Assembly (NCBI GenBank): GCA_027484445.1
Contig: JAIXSY010000025.1
Span: forward strand, 310,001-374,000
Reading direction: 5' to 3'
From: Verrucomicrobiaceae bacterium
Lineage (GTDB): Bacteria > Verrucomicrobiota > Verrucomicrobiia > Verrucomicrobiales > Verrucomicrobiaceae
Length of the DNA: 64,000 nucleotides
The notes beneath the pieces are model-generated. The model searched no databases. It saw only the letters and a program-made list of their open reading frames with translations, and was not told the origin of the DNA. A program made the translations under genes and the position numbers. Below, in pieces: positions 44,754-53,565 of this stretch (position 1 is the first letter of the stretch; the number at the start of each line of letters is the position of its first letter).

Positions 44754-46244
44754 ATGGCTGAATACGTCGGCATCGATCTTGGCACCACGCTCTCCGGCCT
44801 CGCATACCTGAAACCTGACGGCAATCCTGAAATCGTCCCTAACGCTGACGGTGAACGATTGACCCCTTCCGTCGTTTTTTTCGATGGGCATGAAGACGTG
44901 AAACTCGTCGGCTCTGCCGCAAGAGACGGGGGAGAGCCCGACCGCACGATCTTTCAAATCAAACGTCACATGGATGATCCCGAGCATCTCGTGGAGATCG
45001 ATGGCAAGAAATGGACGCCTGCGGAAATCAGTGCCCTTATCCTAGCCAAGCTGAAGCGTGACTGCTCGAAAATCATCGGAGACATCCAAGAGGTGGTGAT
45101 CACCGTTCCAGCAAACTTCAACGAACTCGCACGCAAAAGCACCATTGCTGCGGCAGAAATGGCCGGCATGAAGGTGCGTCGCTTGGTCAACGAACCGACA
45201 GCTGCTGCGGTCTATTACGCGCACAGCCAAGGCGTTCAGGGGCGGATCTTGGTGTATGATCTGGGGGGGGGCACTTTGGACGTGACGATCCTGGATGTTC
45301 AGGGGGATAGCATTCGCATCCTGACCAGCGAGGGTGCTCGTCACCTAGGTGGCAGCAATTTTGATGAACTCCTGCTCGATGCCTATGCCGAGCAATACAG
45401 CAAGCAAACGAACGCCAAGCTTTGGTCCGATGAACGGCACCGCCGACGGATCTTGCACGCCACGGAAGATGCAAAAAAGATGCTCTCCAAGCTACAGCGC
45501 GTGAACGACACTGTCTCCAATGACAGCAACGATGGCATCGCCCGCATCGACCTGACCCGCGACAGCTTCGAAAAAATGATCCGCCACATGCTCACGCGAA
45601 CCGTGCTGCTGGTGGAGCAGGCGCTGGACTCCGCGAGGCTAAAGGCCGCAGAAATTGATCATGTCGTGCTCGTGGGGGGATCGACCCGCATCCCAAAAGT
45701 GAAACAGGTGCTCGAGAAAATGTTCGGCAAATCTCCCAAATCTTGCGGCAATGTCGATGAATGCGTGGCCCTCGGCGCAGCACTGTTTGCCAAGCGCTCC
45801 GCCCGAATCCAGGAAGTGTGCAACGCTAGCTACGGCACCCTGGCCATGGTGTACAATGCCAAAACGGGGGAGGAGAAGTTACTCAACTCCATCGTCATCC
45901 CGAAAAACACACCCATCCCCTGCTCTCGCACGCAGATTTATCAGACCAGCGAAGACAACGAACGAGTCATCGAAGTGGACATCACCCAGGGTGAAGATGA
46001 AGATCCCCGGTATGTGGACATCATCGGAAAAATCACGCTCGAAGTGCCCCCCAATCGGCCAAAAGGCTGCGAAGTGGCGGTGACTTTCAGCTACGATGAA
46101 AACCAGCGCGTGAGGGCTCTTGTCGTGGATAAGCAATCTGGAAGAAGTCGAGAAGTTGCGGTAAGCTACAAAGGTGCTGGAGTGCTTTCCGAAGACGAAT
46201 TGAAGAAGAAGACCGTGAGCCTCCGCCAAATGCGCATCGAGTAA
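44754..46244 (+). CDS. Hsp70-family protein, short (DnaK-like without lid)
   Basis: A 496-residue protein with a complete actin-like ATPase domain: VGIDLGTTLSGLAYL at the start, RRLVNEPTAAAVYYAH, the phosphate loop YDLGGGTLDVTIL and VLVGGSTRIPKVK. About 115 residues of beta-type substrate-binding domain follow, ending at QMRIE. Full DnaK is about 640 residues, so the helical lid and tail are missing by design or loss. It is probably a specialised chaperone, not the housekeeping DnaK, and no dnaJ or grpE is adjacent. A 117-residue gene follows 42 bases later, a possible client or cofactor. The ATG at 44754 is preferred to a TTG nine bases upstream. Confidence 0.93.
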   Translation: MAEYVGIDLGTTLSGLAYLKPDGNPEIVPNADGERLTPSVVFFDGHEDVKLVGSAARDGGEPDRTIFQIKRHMDDPEHLVEIDGKKWTPAEISALILAKLKRDCSKIIGDIQEVVITVPANFNELARKSTIAAAEMAGMKVRRLVNEPTAAAVYYAHSQGVQGRILVYDLGGGTLDVTILDVQGDSIRILTSEGARHLGGSNFDELLLDAYAEQYSKQTNAKLWSDERHRRRILHATEDAKKMLSKLQRVNDTVSNDSNDGIARIDLTRDSFEKMIRHMLTRTVLLVEQALDSARLKAAEIDHVVLVGGSTRIPKVKQVLEKMFGKSPKSCGNVDECVALGAALFAKRSARIQEVCNASYGTLAMVYNAKTGEEKLLNSIVIPKNTPIPCSRTQIYQTSEDNERVIEVDITQGEDEDPRYVDIIGKITLEVPPNRPKGCEVAVTFSYDENQRVRALVVDKQSGRSREVAVSYKGAGVLSEDELKKKTVSLRQMRIE

Positions 46245-46286
46245 GCCTGAAGCAACTCTACAAAATCCTGACCACCCCCTTCTGTC

Positions 46287-46640
46287 ATGTTTAAAAAGAT
46301 TCTTCAGTCTCTGTCCAAATCCCAGCAGGCGAAAACGCAAACTGCCCCAACACGCCAGCCATCAGGCCCTATGCCGATGGCACCTACGGGAGCTGCGACT
46401 AGCCGATCCAATGCTGCGAAAGCAGCAACCGCTGAAGCACCTGCGACTCCGGTCGGCCCTGAAGAACTCTGCGGCATTCAGGGAAAGATGAGCAAAGACC
46501 AAATCGCAGCGAGGCTGAAGCTGCTTTATCGTCGATTCAATCGCAGTGCTTCTAGCCTAGACCCCAAGGTGCGGGATGAAGCGGAAAAAATGCTAACTGC
46601 CATTGTGAGTGTGCGAGAAAAACACTTTGGAGAAATCTGA
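46287..46640 (+). CDS. Small protein linked to the Hsp70 gene, function unknown
   Basis: A 117-residue soluble protein. The N terminus MFKKILQSLSKSQQ is amphipathic. A Pro/Ala/Ser-rich, probably disordered linker follows (about 18-55), then a charged helical C-terminal half (KDQIAARLKLLYRRFNRSASSLDPKVRDEAEKML). I do not recognise the family. The Hsp70 gene stops 42 bases upstream on the same strand, so they are likely cotranscribed. A stem of GTGTTGT with ACAACAC at 46678-46696 lies just after, without a U tract. Confidence 0.7.
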   Translation: MFKKILQSLSKSQQAKTQTAPTRQPSGPMPMAPTGAATSRSNAAKAATAEAPATPVGPEELCGIQGKMSKDQIAARLKLLYRRFNRSASSLDPKVRDEAEKMLTAIVSVREKHFGEI

Positions 46641-46782
46641 TCACCTCGGCAAAGTTGCCGATACACGCCCAGCGACTGTGTTGTTTCTCACAACACTGGC
46701 TAAATGAAAACCGCTTTTTTGCATGAAAGTTCTGATCACGAACCTAGTTCGTTGATTATCAAAGATAAATTTCTTGCAACTT

Positions 46783-46909
46783 TATCCTCATGCTGGGGTT
46801 CCTTGATCCTTGGATATGGATTTAAAAAACCTCTCGCTTCTCGCAATCATGCCACGAGATTGGGAGCAGCCTTTACCCAGGAGAGTGGCATCCCCCCAGC
46901 ATAAGGATA
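46783..46909. other. Nested inverted-repeat element, candidate structured RNA or miniature mobile element
   Basis: The outer arms TATCCTCATGCTGGGG (46783-46798) and 46894-46909 pair over 16 positions with one mismatch, spanning 127 bases. Inside, ATGCCAC (46849-46855) pairs with GTGGCAT (46885-46891), and TGGG (46861-46864) with CCCA (46876-46879), giving a nested fold next to the right arm. No target-site duplication is evident at the edges. It sits in a 491-base gap (46641-47131) between the Hsp70 pair and the LuxR regulator. The rest of that gap is AT-rich, with a smaller GAAGG/CCTTC hairpin and no convincing gene; a 66-codon open frame at 46704-46904 overlaps the element. Confidence 0.7.
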
Positions 46910-47131
46910 CGTAAATAGGGTGCGGAAGGAATGAAAGCCTTCAAGGATAAAGCAGATAAGTTGCATCACTTCAATTTTCTCGCAGAATCTTCGTCCAGCA
47001 CAAAAAAAACATTGAACACCAGCTTCTTTCTGATTCTTATTCCCCTTATCAAAAACCTATGACCGCGTTTTTTCCTTAACGCCCTAGATTTTCCACCCTT
47101 TGCTGTCACTCGTGATAGCCCTCCAACCAAC

Positions 47132-47794
47132 ATGTTAAACACCAATACCGTGAAATCAAAATTATTCATCCTCGAAGATCAGCCGATTGTGCTGGAGGGG
47201 CTGAACCGCATGCTCGAAGGCCAAGACGATCTGGAAGTGATTGGCATTTGTGGCAAGCTGGATGAAGCCCTGGAAAAAATGAAACAAAATCCCCCGAATC
47301 TGCTCCTGATGGACTTCGGACACGGGGACAAGCCACCTCAAGACATCGTGAAGCAGATCAAAGACGAAGTGCCAAGCACACACGTCCTGATCTTCTCCTC
47401 ACATGATGAAAATCTCTACGCCGAGCGCTGCCTGCGTGCGGGTGCCATGGGATACCTGATGAAAACAGAGCCTGTGCCACGCCTTCTTCTTGCCGTTCGG
47501 CAAGTGCTGGGTGGCGGTTTTGTCTTCAGTGCCAATCTGCTCAATAGCATCGTGGCTGGCAATGGCCTGCGCGGTGCTGCTGGAGCACGTGGGGAGCCTG
47601 GACGTTTGCTTAGCGATCGCCAACTCGAAGTCTTCGAGATGGTTGGCCGCGGCATGGACTCTCACTCCATTGCAGAAAAGCTGAACCTCAGCTCCAAGAC
47701 GGTTGATGCTCACAAAGCAAACATCCGTCAGAAGCTGGGCCTGGACTCTGCCCGCGAGCTTCTCATGGAAGCTGTGCGCTGGGTTGAGAAATAA
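47132..47794 (+). CDS. LuxR/NarL-type response regulator
   Basis: A 220-residue two-component regulator. The receiver domain (about 8-128) has the acidic pair in LEDQP, phospho-acceptor Asp61 in LLLMDFGHGD, a Ser/Thr position in LIFSSHDEN and Lys in YLMKTE. The C-terminal GerE-type helix-turn-helix (about 158-215) reads LSDRQLEVFEMVGRGMDSHS then IAEKLNLSSKTVDAHKANIR. No histidine kinase lies next to it in this window, so its signal is unknown. It is a single gene followed by its own terminator and preceded by a long AT-rich leader. Confidence 0.94.
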   Translation: MLNTNTVKSKLFILEDQPIVLEGLNRMLEGQDDLEVIGICGKLDEALEKMKQNPPNLLLMDFGHGDKPPQDIVKQIKDEVPSTHVLIFSSHDENLYAERCLRAGAMGYLMKTEPVPRLLLAVRQVLGGGFVFSANLLNSIVAGNGLRGAAGARGEPGRLLSDRQLEVFEMVGRGMDSHSIAEKLNLSSKTVDAHKANIRQKLGLDSARELLMEAVRWVEK

Positions 47795-47817
47795 GCCTTA
47801 CCCACATTCACCAAGCC

Positions 47818-47852
47818 ACCGTCCGGCAACCCAACCTGCCGGGCGGTTTTTT
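47818..47852 (+). terminator. Intrinsic terminator of the response regulator gene
   Basis: CCGTCCGGCA at 47819-47828 pairs with TGCCGGGCGG at 47837-47846, including one G-U pair, around an 8-base loop. Six U follow at 47847-47852. It begins 24 bases after the stop. Confidence 0.92.
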
Positions 47853-47923
47853 ATGCCCGAAGACTTGGGATTTTAGCAAATCGCTTCGTCGCAATCGCGT
47901 TGATTCTGTCGTATCTTTTGCCG

Positions 47924-48535
47924 ATGAAAACAGTCTCCTATTCCCTTTTGCACCTTATTTTGTTGGTCTCACCCATGCTTGCTGAAGACCAAACCAAGAC
48001 TTCATCTGCCAATCCTACCATGCCCCAACCTCAGATCACTCTTAGCGAAGAAGAATGGAAAAAGCGCCTCACGGAGGAGCAATATCGAGTGACTCGGACC
48101 GCAGGCACCGAGCGGCCCTACGGCAAAATCTATGAGGAATTCGAAAAACAGGGAGAAGGCACTTATTACTGCGTGTGCTGTGGGGTTGAGCTTTTCACTT
48201 CCAAAGAAAAATTTCACTCGGGGTGTGGCTGGCCTTCATTCTACGACGCCTCGACTGCGAAAAACGTGCTAGAGCGCGCAGATCACTCGCATGGCATGGT
48301 TCGCGTTGAGACGTTATGCAAGCGCTGCGGTGCCCATCTCGGCCATGTTTTTGAAGGCGAAAGTGTCTCGGCGAACACACCCACGAAACGTCGCTTTTGC
48401 ATCAATGGAGTCGCTCTTCACTACGTTCCGAAGGGAGGCGAAGCTCCCAAGCTTCTCGAACTCGGCTCTGGCGCAGTCGAAAAGAAAAAAGAAGCTTTGG
48501 CCAAAGAAGCAGGTGTGCCAGTGAGCAAGCCTTGA
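47924..48535 (+). CDS. msrB: Peptide-methionine (R)-S-oxide reductase, exported
   Basis: MsrB repairs oxidised methionine (R-sulfoxide) in proteins using thiol reductants. The 203-residue product has a signal peptide (about 1-20), so it probably acts in the envelope. The MsrB domain starts at ITLSEEEWKKRL. Zinc ligands are the CxxC pairs Cys83/Cys86 and Cys132/Cys135 (CKRCGAHLGHVF), and the catalytic Cys159 lies in RRFCINGVAL. The C terminus is extended by about 25 charged residues. The ATG at 47924 is preferred. It converges with the kelch gene with a five-base gap. Confidence 0.95.
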   Translation: MKTVSYSLLHLILLVSPMLAEDQTKTSSANPTMPQPQITLSEEEWKKRLTEEQYRVTRTAGTERPYGKIYEEFEKQGEGTYYCVCCGVELFTSKEKFHSGCGWPSFYDASTAKNVLERADHSHGMVRVETLCKRCGAHLGHVFEGESVSANTPTKRRFCINGVALHYVPKGGEAPKLLELGSGAVEKKKEALAKEAGVPVSKP

Positions 48536-48540
48536 GCTGG

Positions 48541-49569
48541 CTAAGGCCTCTGGCACCACCAAACGTCAGTCGATCTCATGCCGGGCCGAGATTCTCCACC
48601 AGGCACCACCCAGCGGCCACGCCAAGGCACCAGTGGCGTTGTCACCAAGGAAAACGGCAGACTGGATTCAGACATCCACTGGTTCCGAATGAAATCGTAG
48701 CTGAGCGTGCGTTGGGGGAAGCCCGGATGCTTTGATTTGGGTTCAAAATCGACCCGCTGGCCGTCATCACCGCCAAAAATCCAAATCTTGCCTGAGGTGG
48801 TCAGCAGCGGGCTAGGTGCGGCCACAATCGCATGCGGCGCTTTGGCCAGAGGTGACCAACCCTCTCGATCTGAAAAACGCCACGCATCTTGCAGCCATTC
48901 GCGGACAGCCTTGCCATCCTTGCCTGGGTGCAGTGCAGCTCCTCCGAACAGATAAAGCACACCATCCAGCACAGCCATCTGAGCCAAGATGCGAGGCTTC
49001 CCTGGGCAGGCTGGCAGCACTTGCCAACCCCGAGAAGGTGCCTTCCTGTCCAACATCCAAGTGTATGGCATCGCTTGTGTATCAGCAGGGTGGCGGATGC
49101 CACCTGTGAGGTAGATGTGATCTGCATCCACCGCTCCTGCCATGAAGGCACATGGCTGCGGGAGCGCAGGCAGGGCTTCCGTCACGATCTGGCCGTGATG
49201 CAGTTCCAGTCGAAACACAGAATCGAAATGTTGCTTGGCATCACCACCACCGATGAGCACAAAGCCTGAACTCGTCGTGACACTCACCCCGTAGCCATTC
49301 GGGCAAGGAAGTCGCCCAACGCGTTGCCATTTTCCCTCAGGGCTGTCGAGCGCATAGATGCCATCATACCAGACCTTTTGTCCTCCTTCCCAAGGCTTTT
49401 CTCTCGGGAAATTGGTGCCACCCGCCACGATCAAGCTTTCATGACTCACCCCTGCAAAAGATCCTGCATACCCATGATCATCAGGCAACGAAGGCAGACG
49501 CTCCCAGTCCATGGCAGATGCCATGCTGCCCAGCACCCACACCGTGGCGAAACTCAAGAATCCATGCAT
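48541..49569 (-). CDS. Secreted kelch-repeat protein, NanM-like (cyclically permuted mutarotase family)
   Basis: A 342-residue exported beta-propeller with a signal peptide (about 1-19). Repeated kelch units carry paired glycines (VAGGTNFP, LIGGGDAK, LTGGIRHP, LFGGAALHP, IFGGDDG). The block GGTNFPREKPWEGGQKVWYD is characteristic of N-acetylneuraminate epimerase and its relatives, which interconvert sialic-acid anomers. No sialic-acid catabolic genes are visible, so a general sugar mutarotase or binding role is equally possible. The ATG at 49569 gives the signal peptide; a GTG 24 bases upstream is in frame. Confidence 0.88.
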   Translation of the reverse strand: MHGFLSFATVWVLGSMASAMDWERLPSLPDDHGYAGSFAGVSHESLIVAGGTNFPREKPWEGGQKVWYDGIYALDSPEGKWQRVGRLPCPNGYGVSVTTSSGFVLIGGGDAKQHFDSVFRLELHHGQIVTEALPALPQPCAFMAGAVDADHIYLTGGIRHPADTQAMPYTWMLDRKAPSRGWQVLPACPGKPRILAQMAVLDGVLYLFGGAALHPGKDGKAVREWLQDAWRFSDREGWSPLAKAPHAIVAAPSPLLTTSGKIWIFGGDDGQRVDFEPKSKHPGFPQRTLSYDFIRNQWMSESSLPFSLVTTPLVPWRGRWVVPGGESRPGMRSTDVWWCQRP

Positions 49570-49644
49570 GGCGTAGAGCTTAACGGAATCCACTCACGGA
49601 AAACAAACGCAAATCCAAGACAGCGTGAATCGTACTAGCTAACG

Positions 49645-50913
49645 ATGGTGTCTTCCCGCTTCTGTTATCTTCTTTTATCCGCCTCCATCGGCCAGCTCAC
49701 GGCTGCGACTTCTGAAAGCATCAGCACCGCCATTGAGTTCCGCAAAGTCCCGCATGATTACTTGAATCATGTTCCCAAAGACCGATTTGCAGGTGTTTTG
49801 AAAAAGATCCAGGAAGGAGCTCTCCAGCTCGACACCCGCGATGACAAAGCCTTCCTGCGCAGCCTGATGGCCGCGCTAGACATCCCAATTAGCTCTCAGA
49901 TCTTGGTTTTTTCGGCAAGTTCCCTACAAAGCGAAATCATCAACCCGAGAAACCCCCGTGCGCTTTATTTCAATGAAGACACCTACCTCGGATTCGTGCC
50001 TGGAGGCAAAGTGGAGGTCATCAGCATGGACCCAACCCATGCGGCCATGTTTTACATCTTTGATCGCCTCCTGCCTGGCGGCCCTGTGCCCACCATCGCG
50101 AGATCCCAAAAGTGCTTCAATTGTCATGCCGGTAGCGCGACTCGACGCGTTCCAGGTCTCATTGCTGAGTCCCTCTTGCCCATGGCGAGTGGAGCCAGTC
50201 TAGAAACCTATCGCCGGGATGAACAGGGACACCAAATCCCGCTCGATCAACGATTCGGCGGCTGGCATCTGACTGGGGGACATCACCTAAATCCGACTCA
50301 TGCCAACCTCATGGGCGTCACCACAGGCGCCGGCAAATTTGACAAAGTGCCCGCCGAACCTGGACAGATGTGGGATCTGGATCGGCATCTTTTGCCCACC
50401 AGCGACATCTTGCCGCACTTGGTGCATGAGCATCAGCTAGGTTTTGAAAACCGAGTCTTCCACGCAGCCTACACCGTCAGGCAGCTCAGAGGTGGCGAGC
50501 GTGGCCCCCTTCCCACCAGCGCCAAGGCTGAACTGGAGAAACTGGCCGATGAATTGGCACGCTACATCCTCTTCACCGATGAAGCCAAACTGCCGAGCGG
50601 TGGGATCGAAGGAGACGCCACCTTCATGAGCGACTTTGCGAGGAATCGCAGAGCCACTCACACAGGACTTGCCTTGAAGGATTTCGATCTCAAAACACGC
50701 CTCTTCAAGCATCGAGCCAGCTACATGCTCTACACAGAGTCCTGGCAAAAGCTACCCACGGAGCTGATGGACCGCGTGTATTACAAAATGGCAGAAGGTC
50801 TCAGGGAGCAAAACGCGAGCGCAATCGGCGCACATTTGCCACCTTCCGAAAAAAGGGCCATTCGCACTATCCTAAAAGAAACGTTACCCGGATTGCCAGC
50901 TTGGTGGCGATGA
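49645..50913 (+). CDS. Secreted mono-haem c-type cytochrome-like protein
   Basis: A 422-residue exported protein with a signal peptide (about 1-20) and one covalent-haem motif, CFNCHAG (Cys157, Cys160, His161), set in the middle of the chain. The surrounding pattern is a family I recall from several phyla without an assigned function: SQILVFSASSLQSEIINP, RALYFNEDTYLGFVPGG and VPGLIAESLLPM. The C-terminal half is helical. No dehydrogenase or peroxidase motif was recognised. It is monocistronic by spacing and divergent from the kelch gene. Confidence 0.8.
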   Translation: MVSSRFCYLLLSASIGQLTAATSESISTAIEFRKVPHDYLNHVPKDRFAGVLKKIQEGALQLDTRDDKAFLRSLMAALDIPISSQILVFSASSLQSEIINPRNPRALYFNEDTYLGFVPGGKVEVISMDPTHAAMFYIFDRLLPGGPVPTIARSQKCFNCHAGSATRRVPGLIAESLLPMASGASLETYRRDEQGHQIPLDQRFGGWHLTGGHHLNPTHANLMGVTTGAGKFDKVPAEPGQMWDLDRHLLPTSDILPHLVHEHQLGFENRVFHAAYTVRQLRGGERGPLPTSAKAELEKLADELARYILFTDEAKLPSGGIEGDATFMSDFARNRRATHTGLALKDFDLKTRLFKHRASYMLYTESWQKLPTELMDRVYYKMAEGLREQNASAIGAHLPPSEKRAIRTILKETLPGLPAWWR

Positions 50914-50956
50914 GCGCCTTGCATTCAGAATGAGCTTGGTTTGCCCACTGACTGGA

Positions 50957-50992
50957 TCAAAAAACAAACGCGAGCCTCACGACTCGCGTTTG
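50957..50992 (-). terminator. Intrinsic terminator of the glutaredoxin-like gene
   Basis: CAAACGCGAG at 50965-50974 pairs with CTCGCGTTTG at 50983-50992 around an 8-base loop, a 10-bp perfect stem. On the minus strand it is followed by six U from the A tract at 50959-50964. It lies 23 bases beyond the stop of the minus-strand gene. The plus strand has no U tract, but the plus-strand cytochrome gene ends just before it. Confidence 0.9.
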
Positions 50993-51015
50993 CGAAAAAA
51001 TGAAGATGACGCGTT

Positions 51016-51372
51016 TCAGTTCACAAAGCTGATCTTGCCCATCTGACCTGCAGCCATAGCGGCGTGCTGAGCATCCGAGCAGGCACGATCGATAGGAGCA
51101 TCGGGAGCTGTATCGCTCGCCGTCAAAAGACCATTTTCGACCATGTAGCGCTCGACTTCCTCACCGCTAACGTCAGCCAGCATGACATCATTGACGATGA
51201 CGCAGGGGCTGAGGGGCTGTCCGCTCTTCTGTTCCATTTCCCAGCGAAAGGCAGGATTCTTGATGATGTCTTTCTCCTCGTAGGGGAGGTTGTATTTGCG
51301 GAAGATGGCACGGACGCCTTCGCTCCAGCCACAGTAGGTCTTCAGGTAAGCGGTGATTTTGGGTTGGCTCAT
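51016..51372 (-). CDS. Glutaredoxin-like monothiol redox protein
   Basis: A 118-residue cytoplasmic thioredoxin-fold protein. The N terminus KITAYLKTYCGWSEGVRAIF carries the active-site motif CGWS at residues 14-17, where the second cysteine of dithiol glutaredoxins is replaced by serine. The fold continues with the cis-Pro region SGQPLSPCVIVNDVMLAD and an acidic helix. The C-terminal 30 residues are an extension with an extra cysteine. It is likely to act in disulfide or iron-sulfur handling. It is on the same strand as dapL and starts 61 bases beyond the dapL stop. Confidence 0.88.
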   Translation of the reverse strand: MSQPKITAYLKTYCGWSEGVRAIFRKYNLPYEEKDIIKNPAFRWEMEQKSGQPLSPCVIVNDVMLADVSGEEVERYMVENGLLTASDTAPDAPIDRACSDAQHAAMAAGQMGKISFVN

Positions 51373-51433
51373 AAGGGTTTGACTGAACAATTTACGTTTT
51401 TACGAGAAATTCGAATCAGAAAACTTCATCCAC

Positions 51434-52669
51434 TCAGACAAGATCTGCGATGCGACGGCAAACCTCTTCCACATTGGCGCGACTGTTGAAAGCGCTGATG
51501 CGGAAGTAACCTTCCCCTGCACTGCCAAAGCCACTGCCAGGAGTGATGACGACATTGGCCTCATTCAGCATCTTGTCGAACATCTGCCAGCTGGTCAGAC
51601 CCGTCGGACAGCCAACCCAAACGTAGGGAGCATTGATCCCACCATAGACAGCCAGTCCGGCCTTTTGGCAGGCTTCCACCAGCAGCTTAGCATTTCCCAT
51701 GTAGTGCTGAATGAGCTCTGCGACCTGCTTTTTGCCCTCCGCGCTGTAAATGGCCTCAGCTCCACGCTGAACGATGTAACTGACACCGTTGAATTTGGTG
51801 CTATGGCGACGGCTCCAGAGCGGGTGAATGGCTTGCTTGCCACCAGATTTGGTTTTGCCCATGAGGCCTTTGGGAATGACCACAATGGCACAACGGACGC
51901 CCGTGAAACCACCATTCTTCGAGAAGCTTCTGAACTCGATGGCGCAATCGCGAGCGCCTTCGATCTCGTAGATGGAGCGTGGCACTGCAGGATCTTGGAT
52001 GAAGGCCTCGTAGGCTGCGTCGTAGAGCAGTGTCGTTCCATTCGCCAAGGCATACTTCACCCAAGCCTCCAGCTGCGCGCGCGTCGCAGTAGCGCCGGTA
52101 GGATTGTTCGGATAGCACAGATAAACGAGGTCCATCGGCTCCTGAGGAATTTCAGGCACAAAACCGTTTTCAGGGGTGCACCTCAAGTAATGAAGGCCCG
52201 CATAAGCCCCTTTATCATCCGCCTCTCCCGTGTTCCCGGCCATGACGTTGGTGTCCACATACACGGGATAAACCGGGTCGGTGATGGCGATCTTGTTTCC
52301 GCTGCCAAAGATGTCCAAAATGTTGCCCGTGTCGCACTTGCTGCCATCGGAGATGAAAATTTCATCCGCATCGACCTGGATGCCGCGTGACTTGAAGTCA
52401 TGCTCGGCGATGGCGTTTCGCAGGAAATCATAGCCCTGCTCTGGTCCGTAGCCGCGGAAGCTAGAGCGGTCGCCTAGTTCATCGACCGCCTTGTGCATGG
52501 CGTCTCTCACGGCCTGGGGCAGAGCCTCCGTCACATCACCAATGCCGCAACGAATGAGGCGTTTCGCCGCCTCAGGGTTAGCCTCGGTGAAGGCTTTCAC
52601 TCGGCGTGCGATTTCGGGGAAAAGGTAGCCAGCTTTGAGCTTGTTGTAGTTTTCGTTGATGTAGGCCAT
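51434..52669 (-). CDS. dapL: LL-diaminopimelate aminotransferase
   Basis: DapL converts tetrahydrodipicolinate directly to LL-diaminopimelate, a precursor of lysine and peptidoglycan, using pyridoxal phosphate and glutamate. The 411-residue product has the usual length. Landmarks are the N-terminal [52 protein letters not shown], and the cofactor lysine Lys251 in [13 protein letters not shown]. This pathway variant is typical of Verrucomicrobia, Chlamydiae and plants. The start is the ATG at 52669. It lies on the same strand as the sigma-factor gene, 118 bases beyond that gene's stop. Confidence 0.97.
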   Translation of the reverse strand: MAYINENYNKLKAGYLFPEIARRVKAFTEANPEAAKRLIRCGIGDVTEALPQAVRDAMHKAVDELGDRSSFRGYGPEQGYDFLRNAIAEHDFKSRGIQVDADEIFISDGSKCDTGNILDIFGSGNKIAITDPVYPVYVDTNVMAGNTGEADDKGAYAGLHYLRCTPENGFVPEIPQEPMDLVYLCYPNNPTGATATRAQLEAWVKYALANGTTLLYDAAYEAFIQDPAVPRSIYEIEGARDCAIEFRSFSKNGGFTGVRCAIVVIPKGLMGKTKSGGKQAIHPLWSRRHSTKFNGVSYIVQRGAEAIYSAEGKKQVAELIQHYMGNAKLLVEACQKAGLAVYGGINAPYVWVGCPTGLTSWQMFDKMLNEANVVITPGSGFGSAGEGYFRISAFNSRANVEEVCRRIADLV

Positions 52670-52787
52670 GGCGGGAAAAACGGGCCGCCATGGTGGCGAG
52701 TGTCTCTGCAGATGCAAGAGGGCAGGATGGCGGAGATTCTGCCCTACCCCAGGTAGGCTACGATTTCTCGCACGAAAAGTGTTTCGT

Positions 52788-53453
52788 TCAGAGCATCTGA
52801 CCTTCGAGCGCCTGCACCTCTTTTTTCACCAGAGCCCCCACGCGGTGTTTGGCCAGATAGACCTGAGCCGCGTTGATGCCGAGCGCCTCACTGGTCTTTT
52901 TCACGCCCCAACCTTTCATGACGTAGCAATCAAAAATCTGAAACTGCCGAGGTGAGACTTTGGCTTTCACTCGCTCTATGGCAGCCGAGGTGATGTTATC
53001 ACGCCATTCTTTGTCCCAGATGCTTTCGAGCAGATTGTCTTTTTCGTTCGTGAGCCGATCCAGGGCGAGGTTGCTTGTCTCTTCGCTATCCGCGTTGCCT
53101 TGATCTGCGAGAGATGGCTGACGTTTGCGTGCACGAAAGACATCCAGCACACGCCAGCGCGTCATCTGGAGCAGCCACGCCTTGAAGGAACCTGCACGCG
53201 GATCGTATTGGCCTTTCTGGACTTGGCGAGCGATGGCAATGATGGTCTCCTGGATGACATCAAAGGCCTCTTCGCGCGTCAGGCCAGCTTTTGTCGCCAC
53301 GCTGTAGATGAGCCGCCAGTAGGTCTGATAGAATTCATTCCAGGTTCGCTGGTCTTCCCAATTGTTGAGACGTTCGATGAGAGACTTGCGGGTCTTTTCC
53401 CACAAGCCTTTCTCTTTTTTCACCTCTTCAGGAATGTCTGGCACGTCATCCAT
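52788..53453 (-). CDS. ECF-type RNA polymerase sigma factor
   Basis: A 221-residue regulator with sigma region 2 (about 40-110: [55 protein letters not shown]) and sigma region 4 (about 160-210: [20 protein letters not shown] then [16 protein letters not shown]). A linker of about 45 residues between them is longer than in many ECF factors. No anti-sigma factor is adjacent. A 12-bp hairpin lies 44 bases upstream of its start. The target promoters are unknown. Confidence 0.92.
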   Translation of the reverse strand: MDDVPDIPEEVKKEKGLWEKTRKSLIERLNNWEDQRTWNEFYQTYWRLIYSVATKAGLTREEAFDVIQETIIAIARQVQKGQYDPRAGSFKAWLLQMTRWRVLDVFRARKRQPSLADQGNADSEETSNLALDRLTNEKDNLLESIWDKEWRDNITSAAIERVKAKVSPRQFQIFDCYVMKGWGVKKTSEALGINAAQVYLAKHRVGALVKKEVQALEGQML

Positions 53454-53496
53454 CGCAGAGGATTGTCAGCGGTTCCGGGGCTGTGTCAAACAAGGC

Positions 53497-53523
53497 TTCG
53501 TGGCGGGGCAACCCCGCCACGAA
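53497..53523. other. Strong 12-bp hairpin between gdhA and the sigma-factor gene
   Basis: The arms at 53497-53508 and 53512-53523 pair perfectly, including GTGGCGGGG with CCCCGCCAC, around a three-base loop CAA. Neither strand has a U tract after the stem, so it is not a textbook terminator. It lies in the 112-base gap between gdhA, which ends upstream on the minus strand, and the sigma factor. It could end the gdhA transcript, protect mRNA, or attenuate read-through. Confidence 0.75.
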
Positions 53524-53565
53524 AAAGAAGTTCTTTCGCTCAAAAAACCATCAGCAGAGCCAATC

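Noticed and set aside
46704..46904. 66-codon open frame in the gap before the response regulator
   Set aside because: It overlaps the nested inverted-repeat element, has no ribosome-binding site and no recognisable domain.
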